From the NCBI RefSeq assembly GCF_001038485.1, contig NZ_LDUE01000015.1:29524-93523 (forward strand): a stretch of DNA of 64,000 bases, read 5' to 3'. The notes beneath the pieces are model-generated. The model did not search any database. It worked only from the letters and a program-made list of their open reading frames with translations, and was not told the origin of the DNA. This document shows positions 42,115-51,711 of the stretch, piece by piece (position 1 is the stretch's first letter; each line of letters starts with the position of its first letter). The translations under genes were made by a program, and so were the position numbers. Source of the DNA: Ornithinibacillus californiensis. Its GTDB lineage: Bacteria > Bacillota > Bacilli > Bacillales > Amphibacillaceae.

Positions 42115-43448
42115 TGAAACTAGAAGTCATTAAATCCTATACGTTAGCCATCCTAGTAGGAATTAGCCTCATCCTATCCATCAGCCTATGGAGCTATTCG
42201 CCCAATGATGACCTATTAGATGAAGAGCAACTACTAGATCCGAGTGAACTAGACCTAGGAGGCACGGAAAAAACAAAGAAAGCCATCGTACAACCAAGCC
42301 AGATCATATTTAGTAAAAATAAATTTCAACAATCCTATTTCGGATTTGCAAACCCTAATGATCGTATAAAGTTATACAATGATATGACCTCTTGGGTGCT
42401 ATATAATTTCCGAGCAGTAGACGGAAATGGAAGACCGAATAATGATTTATTAGTCGAGTTAATTTACCCAGAAGAACTACCAATGGAAATAATACCGAAC
42501 TTATTTACTGTCAACAATCAGGATAATTTCGGCATACAAGAAAACTTGTCTTTCCAGCGAGTGTATATAACGTTTTCTGAGTCTACCAATTCGCTAACCT
42601 TTATTTTCCTGTCAACCGATGGCAAGACGCAACTTCGTGCAGATGTAAATAACACGCAAAAGTATGAGGTGTTAGACAACTATATTAAAAACCTGACTGG
42701 GTTAGAGGAGTATATCAAGTTAGAGGACAGAGAATACCCGGTCTATTTACCGATTGAGCCTAAGATGACGTATTACACGTGGACCACCTACGAACCAGCA
42801 AATGAGGCTAATATTATTAAAAATGCATTATTCCCATATCCTAAAGAGGTTGTGGAGAATCGAACAGAAGAAAATATTACATGGTATCAAGATGGAACAC
42901 GAGCCATGCAAGTTTTTGAACATGAGCTAAGCTTGGAGTTCATAGATCCCCAAGAAGAAATGTTTGTCGATCCGATGAATACCATCGAGTTACTAGATAA
43001 AGGTATTGCTGAGATTAACGGATATAAAGGCTGGCTACATGATTATCATTTAGAAGACGTTAACAGAATGAATAATTTGATCACCTACCAGATGCATTAT
43101 AAAGGATATCCGGTATTCAACCCAGATAATTTAGCTACTATTGAGCAGCGTCTTGTTAATAATGAGCTTGCAGAACATAGACAACCAATCTATAAAATAT
43201 ATACTACCGCTTCAGAGAACTATGTATTAGAAACTGGATTGGATGTAATTAATCATTTAAAGAATACGAATTCGTTATATAACATTAGTGAAATTCAAGA
43301 TATTCGTGTCGGCTATCGTTTAAGTTATCATGTACCAGCTGACCAAAATGCTTATATATCGTTAACACCAACATGGTATATCAAAGTAAATGATATTTGG
43401 CAGCAAGTTTTATTAGAAGATGACATACACAGAGAGGAAGTGAGTTAG
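42114..43448 (+). CDS. walH: WalK regulator WalH (YycH)
   Basis: 444 residues with one N-terminal membrane helix (YTLAILVGISLILSISLW) and a large extracellular domain. With WalI it restrains WalK through membrane-segment contacts in B. subtilis. Recognised by position and by overall match to YycH. The first 200 bp are rich in C-ending codons. Confidence 0.92.
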   Translation: MKLEVIKSYTLAILVGISLILSISLWSYSPNDDLLDEEQLLDPSELDLGGTEKTKKAIVQPSQIIFSKNKFQQSYFGFANPNDRIKLYNDMTSWVLYNFRAVDGNGRPNNDLLVELIYPEELPMEIIPNLFTVNNQDNFGIQENLSFQRVYITFSESTNSLTFIFLSTDGKTQLRADVNNTQKYEVLDNYIKNLTGLEEYIKLEDREYPVYLPIEPKMTYYTWTTYEPANEANIIKNALFPYPKEVVENRTEENITWYQDGTRAMQVFEHELSLEFIDPQEEMFVDPMNTIELLDKGIAEINGYKGWLHDYHLEDVNRMNNLITYQMHYKGYPVFNPDNLATIEQRLVNNELAEHRQPIYKIYTTASENYVLETGLDVINHLKNTNSLYNISEIQDIRVGYRLSYHVPADQNAYISLTPTWYIKVNDIWQQVLLEDDIHREEVS

Positions 43449-43449
43449 G

Positions 43450-44349
43450 ATGCAGTGGGGACAAATAAAAACGTTATTTATCCTTTCCTTCTTACTTCTT
43501 GATATTTACCTCTTGGTGTTAGTTATTCAGAAACAAGAAGATCTAAGCCTTTTAGAGAGCATTGCAAATGAACAGGAACAAGATTTCTTAAAACAAGAAG
43601 AAATCATTATTCCTGAAAAATTACCAGAATCTCTACCGGAAGAACCATTAATTACGACACAACAGAAAATCTTTAGTGAAGAAGAGATTGAGGATATTAA
43701 AGAAAGAGACAATCAAGAAATTGAAGTAGTGAACCGTAATTTTATTATTGCACTGTTAGAAGAGGCAGTTGCTATTCCAGAAAATGCTACCTCTGAGGCT
43801 ATAGCACAACTAGTCACCAGTGCGGTATACTTAGGGAATGAGTATAGCTTTGATCACTGGGACCAGGACCGAAACATCATTGTATTTTTCCAAAAAAAGA
43901 ATGAAAGACCAGTGTATTATAATCAGAATGGTGTCATTATCGCCTATCTAAATGCAAACAATGAGATAGTTGCTTACACACAATCGTATTTAGGCGAAGT
44001 AGAAGCCTCTAATGAGGAGAAGACACTGATAAAACCTTTATCAGCCATTCGAATACTATATGATAGTAACTTATTGTTCGCCAAGGATGAAGTAACCGAA
44101 GTTGAAATAGGTTACCATACATTTCTTCCTTTAGATAGTGGTCGTCAAGTACTCGTGCCAACTTGGAAAATACGAATTAATGACAGCCACAACCGCTTAG
44201 TTAATGCTTATGAGCAAAAAGTTATTCCAGTAAATGATGATTTCGTCAATATTGTACTATACTCCAGCATAGATAACGTAAGAGCGATCAAAGGGAAAGA
44301 AGAATTTAAAAAGAAAATGCTAGACACAATCACTAGCAAACTTCAGTAA
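43450..44349 (+). CDS. walI: WalK regulator WalI (YycI)
   Basis: 299 residues: N-terminal [22 protein letters not shown] membrane anchor, typical of YycI, then a glutamate-rich linker and an extracellular YycI domain. It lies one base after walH, so translation is probably coupled. Confidence 0.92.
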   Translation: MQWGQIKTLFILSFLLLDIYLLVLVIQKQEDLSLLESIANEQEQDFLKQEEIIIPEKLPESLPEEPLITTQQKIFSEEEIEDIKERDNQEIEVVNRNFIIALLEEAVAIPENATSEAIAQLVTSAVYLGNEYSFDHWDQDRNIIVFFQKKNERPVYYNQNGVIIAYLNANNEIVAYTQSYLGEVEASNEEKTLIKPLSAIRILYDSNLLFAKDEVTEVEIGYHTFLPLDSGRQVLVPTWKIRINDSHNRLVNAYEQKVIPVNDDFVNIVLYSSIDNVRAIKGKEEFKKKMLDTITSKLQ

Positions 44350-44365
44350 TCGGAGTGAACCAGCA

Positions 44366-45151
44366 ATGACATTACGATTTAGCGTCCTAGCATCAGGGAG
44401 TACGGGAAACGCTTTTTATATAGAATCAGATAAGAACAAATTATTAGTAGATGCCGGTCTTAGCGGGAAACAGATGGACAAGCTCTTTAGCGAAGTCCAC
44501 GTTTCCCCTGAAGGATTAGACGGCATTCTAGTAACCCATGAACATAGTGACCATATCAAGGGACTAGGGATACTAGCTCGAAAATATAATCTACCAATCT
44601 ATGCAAATGAAAAAACCTGGAAAGCCATGGATGGCTCACTTGGTAAGCTTTCATTAGATCAGAAATTCGTATTTAATATGGAAGAAGTAAAAACATTCGG
44701 CGACATCGATGTAGAATCATTTGGGGTATCCCATGACGCTGCTGAGCCCATGTTTTACGTGTTCCGTAATGGTGGAAAGAAAGTTGCATTGGTCACCGAC
44801 CTCGGCTACGTTTCTGAGAAGATTAAGAAAACCGTCGAAGGTGCGGATGCCTACGTTTTCGAATCTAATCACGATGTCGGCATGCTCCGCATGGGCCGCT
44901 ATCCATGGAGCGTCAAACGCCGAATCCTAGGCGACTCCGGCCACGTCTCTAATGAAGACTGCGGATTGGCTTTAACCGATATTATCGATAACAATACGAA
45001 GCGGATTTACCTCGCACACTTAAGTAAAGACAACAACATGAAAGACCTTGCTCGCATGTCCGTAGGGAACATTTTGACCGAGCGCGGGATAGAAGTAGAT
45101 TTGTATGATACCGATCCAGCCACGGCTACAGCGATGTATGAGGTTGGGTAG
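44366..45151 (+). CDS. walJ: Metallo-beta-lactamase-fold hydrolase WalJ (YycJ)
   Basis: 261 residues; a predicted DNA exonuclease of the MBL fold, linked in Bacillus to mismatch repair and cell-wall/division coordination. Metal ligands are in [11 protein letters not shown] (near residue 53) and [10 protein letters not shown], with HLSKDNN near the end. Last gene of walRKHIJ. The stretch at about 44,830-44,960 is GC-rich with C-ending codons. A terminator and tandem hairpin array 2 follow. Confidence 0.95.
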   Translation: MTLRFSVLASGSTGNAFYIESDKNKLLVDAGLSGKQMDKLFSEVHVSPEGLDGILVTHEHSDHIKGLGILARKYNLPIYANEKTWKAMDGSLGKLSLDQKFVFNMEEVKTFGDIDVESFGVSHDAAEPMFYVFRNGGKKVALVTDLGYVSEKIKKTVEGADAYVFESNHDVGMLRMGRYPWSVKRRILGDSGHVSNEDCGLALTDIIDNNTKRIYLAHLSKDNNMKDLARMSVGNILTERGIEVDLYDTDPATATAMYEVG

Positions 45152-45164
45152 GGTTTGGTGGAGA

Positions 45165-45197
45165 GCGACCTGGGGTTTTGGGGTCGTTTTTTTTTGT
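45165..45197 (+). terminator. Intrinsic terminator after walJ
   Basis: CGACC pairs with GGTCG over a G/T-rich loop, followed by T10 and a G/T-rich stretch, much like the dnaC terminator. Confidence 0.7.
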
Positions 45198-45250
45198 TTT
45201 TGGGGGGATGGGTGGCTTTCACCATTAAAATTAGTGAAAAATGTTGCTAT

Positions 45251-45484
45251 AGTGATGATGAGGAAGGCGCTCATCATCAAATTTTATGGGAAAGCCAGCC
45301 GAAGTGATGATGAGAAGGGCGCTCATCATCAAAATTAATGAAAATCCTGCCAAAGTGATGATGAGAAGAGCGCTCATCATCAAAATTAATGAAAATCCAG
45401 CCAAAGTGATGATGAGAAGAGCGCTCATCATCAAAGTGAAAGAAAAACAAGCAAAAAAGGTGATGATACAGTGCTCATCACCTT
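45251..45484. repeat. Tandem hairpin array 2 (about 51-bp period)
   Basis: Four units start AGTGATGATG at 45251, 45303, 45354 and 45405, spaced 51 or 52 bp, followed by a diverged fifth ending in GGTGATGA...TGCTCATCACC at 45459-45482. Each has a 10-bp stem TGATGATGAG/CTCATCATCA around AAGAGCG and a 24-base spacer (AAATTAATGAAAATCCAGCC...). The sequence is unrelated to array 1, but unit length, plan and the AGAGCG loop are shared. Open frames crossing it are considered spurious. Confidence 0.9.
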
Positions 45485-45497
45485 TAAACTACTCATT

Positions 45498-46400
45498 CTA
45501 CTCAAAATAAGACCATCTATTATTACTGATATGCTTAAAGTGCCTCTCCAGAATTCGCTTTATCCGTTGTTTTTGAATTAATTGTCCACACCAATCGTAA
45601 ATTGCGCTAGTTGTAATTAATTCATTAGGAAATAATAATTTAAATTCTTGTACCGTCCGTAAAATTGCCTCTCGGATAGCTTCTTTCGTTTCACATCTCC
45701 TACAAATACAGTACAACCCGACCACGGTATCTATAAAAGCCCCGCACCCGCGACAAACAACCCCCTTCCGCAACTCCCCATACTCATACTCTGGCAGCTG
45801 CTGATAAGGTGACTCGGTTAGATGCATGGAAATCAGTTTGTCTGCTAACGCTTTATGCTTCTTCCCGATCCTTGAGGGAACACTATTCAATTGCTTCATG
45901 TAGCGGTTTAGTTGGGTTGGGTAAATAATGGGCTTATCGATGGGGGCTTGGTAAAGGGTGAACGCTGGGTTGACAAACACGACGGAGGAGTTAATGGAAG
46001 TAGTTATTCCTATACTTTGGAGTAGTTGTCTTAAGAGGGATTCGGCACGAGATAATTGCGTAAGCGGGTTGCTGACTTCGTAGTTAGACTGGCTTAAGAG
46101 TCGGTCGTCCTTGTAATAGAAGTCACCCTCGAAATTTTTTACTTCATAAATATAAATGGTATCGGCGATGAGTAAGGTGTCAATCTGGAAAGTGTTGTTG
46201 CCTGCCTTTAGCAGAAGGTCATTTAGTATGAGGCAATCTAAGGTTAGTTCGTTTGTAAAACTATCAAATCGCAGTTCTCCCTCATAGCCTTTTTTCAAAT
46301 TAAAATAGTTTTGCATCTCTTTTTCCCCTAAATCTGTTCGCATATGTAGGACCTCAAACAATTGCAATTCCAATGGAACGGTTCTTGCTTTATATTCCAT
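45498..46400 (-). CDS. NERD-domain protein with zinc-ribbon-like C terminus
   Basis: 300 residues from ATG 46400, which follows AAAGGATG. The nuclease-related NERD domain spans about 40-150: YEGELRFD, IDTLLIADTIYIYEVKNFEG and a VVFVNPAF strand. Then comes a CxxC...CxxC cluster (VCRGCGAFIDTVVGLYCICRRC split around residue 225) and a C-terminal helical segment with RHFKHISNNRWSYF. NERD proteins are suspected nucleic-acid enzymes; substrate unknown. It converges on walJ across array 2. Confidence 0.82.
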   Translation of the reverse strand: MEYKARTVPLELQLFEVLHMRTDLGEKEMQNYFNLKKGYEGELRFDSFTNELTLDCLILNDLLLKAGNNTFQIDTLLIADTIYIYEVKNFEGDFYYKDDRLLSQSNYEVSNPLTQLSRAESLLRQLLQSIGITTSINSSVVFVNPAFTLYQAPIDKPIIYPTQLNRYMKQLNSVPSRIGKKHKALADKLISMHLTESPYQQLPEYEYGELRKGVVCRGCGAFIDTVVGLYCICRRCETKEAIREAILRTVQEFKLLFPNELITTSAIYDWCGQLIQKQRIKRILERHFKHISNNRWSYFE

Positions 46401-46526
46401 GTTCCACATCCTTTCTAATTTTTTGTATATTCTATTATAATTTCCACATATTTGCAAAATGTTTAATCCCAACTAAACAGAACATAATAAATGATGTTGA
46501 TAAATGCATCATAAAGGAGCAATTAT

Positions 46527-47714
46527 ATGGGTTACTACAATCAAAATTACCCCCCAAATCCGAATCGGAAAAAGGGTAACAGTTGGCTGTCTATATTACT
46601 AGGTGTGGTCATTGGAGTGGCGCTTATGGCAGTGTTTTTTCCGAGAATACAAGAGATGAGTACACAGACGAATAACCAATCGGAAAAATCAACCAGCCAT
46701 AATGCCGAACAACAAATTGTATCTCTCGATGTTTCTACAAGAATTACCGAGGTTGTTAATGTTGTATCTCCGACGGTAGTTGGAATCACTAACATTGAGC
46801 ATAAAGCTGACTTTTGGGAGCAGCAGCAGGAAAGTGAAGCTGGAACTGGGTCTGGTGTGATTTATAAGAAAGACGCGCAATATGCTTACGTCGTGACCAA
46901 CCACCACGTGATAGAAGGCGCAGATGAAATTGAGGTTCTGCTCAATGATGATACGGTGATAGAGGCAACGCTTTTAGGTAAGGATCTGTTTTCTGACCTA
47001 GCCGTACTACGGATTGATGGAGATGCGATTGACCGTACAATTGAGTTGGGTACTACGGAAAATTTAAAGGTTGGTGAACCGGTTATAGCAATTGGAAATC
47101 CGTTGGGGCATATGTTCTCGGGCTCGGTGACGCAAGGGATAATTAGTGGGACGCAGCGCACGATTCCCCAGGACTTTAATTTAGACGGCCGTGCCGATTG
47201 GCAGGCAGAGGTGATTCAGACCGATGCGGCTATCAATCCTGGGAATAGCGGTGGTGCGCTCATTAATATGGATGCACAGCTAATTGGGATTAACTCGATG
47301 AAAATAAATCAGGAAGCGGTAGAGGGAATTGGATTTTCAATTCCTATTGATACGGCGTGGCCGATTATTGATGAGCTAGAGAAAACAGGCACGGTCAGAA
47401 GGCCATATATTGGGGTGGAGATTTACTCGCTAGAAGAAATACCAAGGCTAGAGTGGGAAGAGACGTTAAGCTTGCCTAAGGATGTTGAAGGTGGCGTTTA
47501 CGTTTGGAGTGTGGAGCCAAGATCGCCAGCAGACCTTGCAGGGTTAGAACGGTTGGATGTTATTACTCACTTGGATGGAAAACAAATCATGAACATGATT
47601 GATTTGCGAAAAATCCTTTACCAAGAAAAAGATATCGGTGATGAGATAAGCATGACCTATTATCGAGATGGAAAAAAAGTGAATACAACGTTGGTGTTAG
47701 ATGAGCAACGTTAA
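46527..47714 (+). CDS. htrC: HtrA/DegP-type serine protease (YycK/HtrC position)
   Basis: Membrane-anchored trypsin-like quality-control protease. 395 residues: cytoplasmic N terminus, membrane helix (about 19-38), catalytic triad H127 (NHHVIEG), D157 (FSDLAVL) and S241 (NPGNSGGAL), then one PDZ domain (about 300-390, with YVWSVEPRSPADLAGL). It is downstream of walJ, as htrC is in Bacillus, but here the NERD gene intervenes. Confidence 0.92.
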   Translation: MGYYNQNYPPNPNRKKGNSWLSILLGVVIGVALMAVFFPRIQEMSTQTNNQSEKSTSHNAEQQIVSLDVSTRITEVVNVVSPTVVGITNIEHKADFWEQQQESEAGTGSGVIYKKDAQYAYVVTNHHVIEGADEIEVLLNDDTVIEATLLGKDLFSDLAVLRIDGDAIDRTIELGTTENLKVGEPVIAIGNPLGHMFSGSVTQGIISGTQRTIPQDFNLDGRADWQAEVIQTDAAINPGNSGGALINMDAQLIGINSMKINQEAVEGIGFSIPIDTAWPIIDELEKTGTVRRPYIGVEIYSLEEIPRLEWEETLSLPKDVEGGVYVWSVEPRSPADLAGLERLDVITHLDGKQIMNMIDLRKILYQEKDIGDEISMTYYRDGKKVNTTLVLDEQR

Positions 47715-47717
47715 TGT

Positions 47718-47753
47718 AAAACCGGCATCAGGAAAATTCCAGATGCCGGTTTA
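47718..47753 (+). terminator. Hairpin after htrC
   Basis: AAACCGGCATC and GATGCCGGTTT form a perfect 11-bp stem over 12 bases. The T-run is short. Confidence 0.7.
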
Positions 47754-47796
47754 TTCACAGCTAAGTAAATAGTAGGAATGTATAAAGACTCACAAC

Positions 47797-47964
47797 TTAT
47801 CCCCATTTGCGAAAAGTTATTCACAAATTGTGTATATAAATCAGAAGGATATCTATATTTTGTGTCGAAATTAATCGAAAGCACAAAATAGGTGCGAACA
47901 TTTGTGCATATGTGGACAAAAATGTGGATAACCGATAAAATTCAAACAATTCTCCTGTGAATAA
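47797..47964. promoter_or_regulatory. DnaA-box cluster between htrC and the DoxX gene
   Basis: A perfect box at 47923-47931 and near matches at 47797-47805, 47817-47825, 47829-47837, 47911-47919 and 47956-47964 occur in 168 bp, about 40 kb from oriC. The density is similar to oriC itself. Its function is inferred only. Confidence 0.7.
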
Positions 47965-47971
47965 CTAATGT

Positions 47972-48337
47972 TTAAAACTTTTTGCCAGGTACGTGTTTGT
48001 ACAATAACAGTAATAAAATAATCATTACAATATCAAGACGAGCTTTGAATGCAAACGAAAGTAAACCTTCTTCCATAAGAATCGGTAGCTTATCATAAAA
48101 AATCGCGCCTGCCATAATGACCAATAAAGGAATCGTTGCTTTTCTAACATACATACTACCTGCAATTAATGCTCCACAACCGATTTCAACAATTGCCACC
48201 AAAAATAGCGTTGTTCCTGGAGATGGCAGACCAAGATTAATGAAATTGTTGATGAAGTTAGGCATAACTAGTTTCATAATCCCTGAAGTGATAAAGACAT
48301 AACCAACAGCATAGCAAAGCCAAGTTGCCATATTCAT
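47972..48337 (-). CDS. DoxX-family membrane protein
   Basis: 121 residues and four membrane segments; GYVFITSGIMKLVMPNF at the N terminus and EIGCGALIAGSMYVRKA in the middle are DoxX-like. Related proteins take part in redox or thiosulfate metabolism, but the role here is unknown. The ribosome site is poor: AGGAGGGG lies about 20 bp upstream. Confidence 0.8.
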   Translation of the reverse strand: MNMATWLCYAVGYVFITSGIMKLVMPNFINNFINLGLPSPGTTLFLVAIVEIGCGALIAGSMYVRKATIPLLVIMAGAIFYDKLPILMEEGLLSFAFKARLDIVMIILLLLLYKHVPGKKF

Positions 48338-48559
48338 GTGCAGTCTAATGAGAATCCCCTCCTACTAGCTGATTTCTATTCCCTAATATGTATGCGGAGA
48401 AGAGGACAAACTTGACAAGCAATCCTTAAAAAAATAACAAAAGATTATAAACCTAAAAATTTTCCTTTCTGAAAACAAAAATGTATAGTATAAAAAGAGA
48501 TAGATTTGAGAAACGATGATGCTAGGGCGTTTTATTTTTTTCAGAAGGAAGTGCAACTT

Positions 48560-50278
48560 ATGTTAAGGCGTTTTTTCTCGTACTATAAGCCTCATAAAAG
48601 GCTTTTTATTATTGACTTTACATGTGCTGTTTTTGTAGCTATATTGGAGCTTGCTTTTCCTATCGCCGTACAGCAGTTTATAGATAAATTACTTGTCACA
48701 TCAGAAAACTGGAATCTCATTATACTAGTGAGTGTTTCGTTATTGGCCGTGTACTTATTAAGTACCTTTATGCAATATGTCGTTACGTATTGGGGACATA
48801 AGCTAGGGGTAAATATTGAAACGGATATGCGTCAGGACTTGTTTCAACATGTGCAAAGACAGTCCTTCCGCTTTTTTGATAATACGAAAACAGGTCATGT
48901 TATGAGTAGAATCACCAATGATCTATTTGATATTGGGGAGTTTGCCCACCATGGACCAGAGGATTTATTTATTGCATTCATGACTTTCGTTGGTGCATTT
49001 ACACTGATGTTCAATATTAATTTCCATTTATCCGTGATCATCTTGATTATCGTTCCAATTCTTATTTGGTTAATTACATACAGTAATATCAAAATGAATC
49101 AAGCATGGAAATCGATGTACGAAGAAATTGCTGAGGTAAATGGTCGGGTAGAGGATTCGGTATCCGGTGTGCGTGTTGTTCAATCATTTACCAATGAAGA
49201 TTATGAAATGAAACGTTTTACCAAAGACAATTACAATTTTAGAAAAGCAAAAGTTAGCGCCTATAAGGTGATGGCGTTTGTACACTCGAACATTTACATG
49301 ATGATGCGCCTAATCGTACTCGTTGTACTTGTGTACGGCGCATGGCTAACATTCAACAATCGGATGTCGACTGGAGAGCTAGTAAGTTTCATCCTATTTA
49401 CGAACGTATTGTTCAATCCAATTAATAAAATTAGTGCGTTACTAGAAATGTATCCAAAAGGAATGGCCGGGTTTAAACGGTTTGTCGATATTCTCGATAC
49501 CGAGCCGGATGTGCAAGATAGAAAGAGTGCAAAACCAGTAAAAGATTTACAAGGCTTTATCTCCTTCCATAAGGTGACATTCGGCTATGAAAAAACACAA
49601 GGGCCGGTAGTGAAAGCAATGAGTTTTAATATTAACGCTGGCGAGACGGTTGCATTTGTTGGCCCATCTGGGGCTGGGAAAACAACGATCTCTTCACTAA
49701 TTCCACGATTCTATGATGTGGATAGCGGACAAATTACGATCGATGGCATTGATATTCGAGATATGACGAAGCGTTCACTACGGGAGCATATTGGAATTGT
49801 GCAGCAGGATGTATTCCTATTTACGGGGACGTTACGTGAAAATATCGCGTATGGTAAGCTTGGTGCTACTGAAGCGGAGATCCGTGAAGCAGCAAGAAGA
49901 GCACATCTAGAAGAATTTATTAATGAATTACCTGATGGGTATGAAACACAGGTTGGGGAGCGTGGACTGAAACTTTCCGGCGGGCAAAAGCAACGAATCG
50001 CGATTGCGCGTATGTTCCTGAAAAACCCACCAATCCTGATCTTGGATGAAGCGACATCTGCGTTAGATACAGAAACAGAAATGATAATTCAGCAAGCGTT
50101 AAATGAGCTGGCGAAAAACCGTACGACACTTATTATTGCCCATCGACTCGCAACAATCCGAAATGCTGACCGAATCATGGTCGTGACGAAAAAAGGAATC
50201 GAAGAAGAAGGCAGCCATGATGAGCTAATCAGAAGAAATGGTGTGTTTGCGAATTTGCATAAAGTACAAATGCAGTAA
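48560..50278 (+). CDS. ABC exporter, fused permease and ATPase
   Basis: 572 residues, a half-transporter that would work as a dimer. Six membrane helices occupy about residues 1-310. The nucleotide-binding domain has GPSGAGKTT near 368, the signature LSGGQKQRIAIARM near 472, ILDEATSALD near 494 and the H-loop IIAHRLATI. It resembles B. subtilis multidrug or lipid exporters such as YfiB and YknV; substrate unknown. I use ATG 48560 after AGAAGGAAGTG; the longer frame upstream lacks a ribosome site. Confidence 0.92.
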   Translation: MLRRFFSYYKPHKRLFIIDFTCAVFVAILELAFPIAVQQFIDKLLVTSENWNLIILVSVSLLAVYLLSTFMQYVVTYWGHKLGVNIETDMRQDLFQHVQRQSFRFFDNTKTGHVMSRITNDLFDIGEFAHHGPEDLFIAFMTFVGAFTLMFNINFHLSVIILIIVPILIWLITYSNIKMNQAWKSMYEEIAEVNGRVEDSVSGVRVVQSFTNEDYEMKRFTKDNYNFRKAKVSAYKVMAFVHSNIYMMMRLIVLVVLVYGAWLTFNNRMSTGELVSFILFTNVLFNPINKISALLEMYPKGMAGFKRFVDILDTEPDVQDRKSAKPVKDLQGFISFHKVTFGYEKTQGPVVKAMSFNINAGETVAFVGPSGAGKTTISSLIPRFYDVDSGQITIDGIDIRDMTKRSLREHIGIVQQDVFLFTGTLRENIAYGKLGATEAEIREAARRAHLEEFINELPDGYETQVGERGLKLSGGQKQRIAIARMFLKNPPILILDEATSALDTETEMIIQQALNELAKNRTTLIIAHRLATIRNADRIMVVTKKGIEEEGSHDELIRRNGVFANLHKVQMQ

Positions 50279-50286
50279 AATTAAAA

Positions 50287-50323
50287 GAAGATTTGCCGTT
50301 TTATCATGGCAAATCTTCTTTTC
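50287..50323. terminator. Terminator between the ABC gene and the hydrolase remnant
   Basis: GAAGATTTGCC and GGCAAATCTTC form a perfect 11-bp stem over ten bases, followed by TTTTC. Confidence 0.8.
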
Positions 50324-51158
50324 ATTTGGCGCATATGAAATGAAAAATTGCTTCCTTAAATTCAACAGGACAATCCACATACGGATGATGTCCACTTCCA
50401 AACTCCTTAAAAGATATATTGGGAAACTTAAATCCCTCCTGATGTTGCTGCCCAATAGCATAGTCATATTTCCCGGACAATACTAGCACTGGTGTTGATA
50501 TAGCACTGGTGATTTTACGAAAGTCCTAAAAGTACTCTTCCGCAGAAAAGACCGCCTGCTGAAAATCAGGTCGTGCGGCTAAATCCTGATCTATACGGTC
50601 TACTTTTTCCTTATCCGCTAGAGATTGATATTGTAACTTGAAAAACAGGTCACGTTCTATGAGCTGCTGTGCCGTAGTGAAAAATGTATGTATTAGTTCA
50701 GGAACATCAGTCTTGGAAGTTTCAATCTGATCTAATCCAAGAAATTCCCTACCTTTCGTAATCTGGTGGGCAAATGAATTTGGCATATATAAGGTTGCAT
50801 TTGATAAAATCAATCCCTTTACCCTTTCAGAAAACATCCTCGCATAATTAACTGCAAGCAGCCCACCGAAGGAATGCCCCAGTACATACCACTCATCAAT
50901 CCCAAGATGAATCCGAATTTCTTCGATGTCTAAAAGCAAACGTTCTAACGAGTAATCACCGTTTTCAGCAAGATTAGAACGACCACAACCCCTTTGGTCG
51001 AGATATACCATTTGTAAATTATCTTCCAACCGTTCACCTGCAAAGTGCTGAAATGATTTGCTCCAATAACCAGGACCGCCATGTAGGTAAATACATGGTA
51101 TTCCCGAACCCTGCATTTCTATAAATAATTCCACACCATCACTAGTCTTGAAAATCAA
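50322..51158 (-). pseudogene. Alpha/beta hydrolase interrupted by one in-frame TAG
   Basis: Proline-iminopeptidase-like hydrolase. The first 210 codons contain the oxyanion HGGPG (26-30), DQRGCGRS and the nucleophile motif GHSFGG (S96). A TAG at 50526-50528 then stops the frame. The same frame continues without shift for 67 more codons and contains the expected acid (SGKYD, D232) and histidine (GSGHH, 257/258). The 210-residue product would therefore lack two of three catalytic residues. A recent null allele or a sequence error are the main explanations. Confidence 0.85.
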
Positions 51159-51171
51159 GGTTATCCCTCCC

Positions 51172-51633
51172 CTAGAACAATCCCCGAAATACCACGTTCG
51201 CCGAAACAGGCCTCACGCCAATTTCCCTTGCCCATACGGACAGTTGCCCCATGTGATGAATCTCATGAGCAATAATATGGTGAATGATTTCGTCCTTCAT
51301 AAAATCAGCTTCTAACCAGGAGGCGGTTACAGGTTCATCCGGATTGAAAGCATCGCTATTCTTAAGAAAATGATCAATCTCTTCTCGATACTGTAGCGAA
51401 AGCAATTGAACCTCACCTATTGTAGTGAACTGGTCAAAATCCAAGGTCACATCACTTTCTCCCTGCATCGCACGTACCCATGAATATTCCACATCAATAA
51501 TATGTAAAAGTGTATGGAGTATATTTCCCATGCCTCCGATGCGTTCTTTCGATAACTCTTCTTCAGGAATATACTTACACCACTCTAACCATTCATCACG
51601 AACCTGCCAGTTATATTGAAAAAATTTATACAT
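51172..51633 (-). CDS. DinB/YfiT-family metal-binding protein
   Basis: 153 residues forming a four-helix bundle. The family histidines are in HTLLHIIDVEYSW (near 42) and EIIHHIIAHEIHHMGQL (near 117). DinB-superfamily proteins include bacillithiol- and thiol-dependent transferases; the substrate is unknown. I use ATG 51633, which follows GAGGGACG; an upstream GTG adds three residues. It lies 13 bp upstream of the hydrolase and may share its transcript. Confidence 0.85.
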   Translation of the reverse strand: MYKFFQYNWQVRDEWLEWCKYIPEEELSKERIGGMGNILHTLLHIIDVEYSWVRAMQGESDVTLDFDQFTTIGEVQLLSLQYREEIDHFLKNSDAFNPDEPVTASWLEADFMKDEIIHHIIAHEIHHMGQLSVWAREIGVRPVSANVVFRGLF

Positions 51634-51688
51634 GAATATCACGTCCCTCTCTACAAGTATTCGACATAAAACGTATTCTTTTGTCGAT

Positions 51689-51702
51689 ATTTCCCGGGAA
51701 AT
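51689..51702. promoter_or_regulatory. Noc-binding site (perfect consensus)
   Basis: ATTTCCCGGGAAAT, identical to the B. subtilis Noc-site consensus, lies in the gap between the DinB and methyltransferase genes. noc itself is present at 16.9 kb. Confidence 0.85.
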
Positions 51703-51711
51703 GCAAATTGT

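Noticed and set aside
45105..45510. Open frames on both strands across array 2
   Set aside because: Same reason as array 1: a period near 51 bp produces long stop-free repeats.
50526..50528. TAG as a recoded pyrrolysine codon
   Set aside because: No pyl genes in the window and no reason for pyrrolysine in this family; a simple null mutation is more likely.
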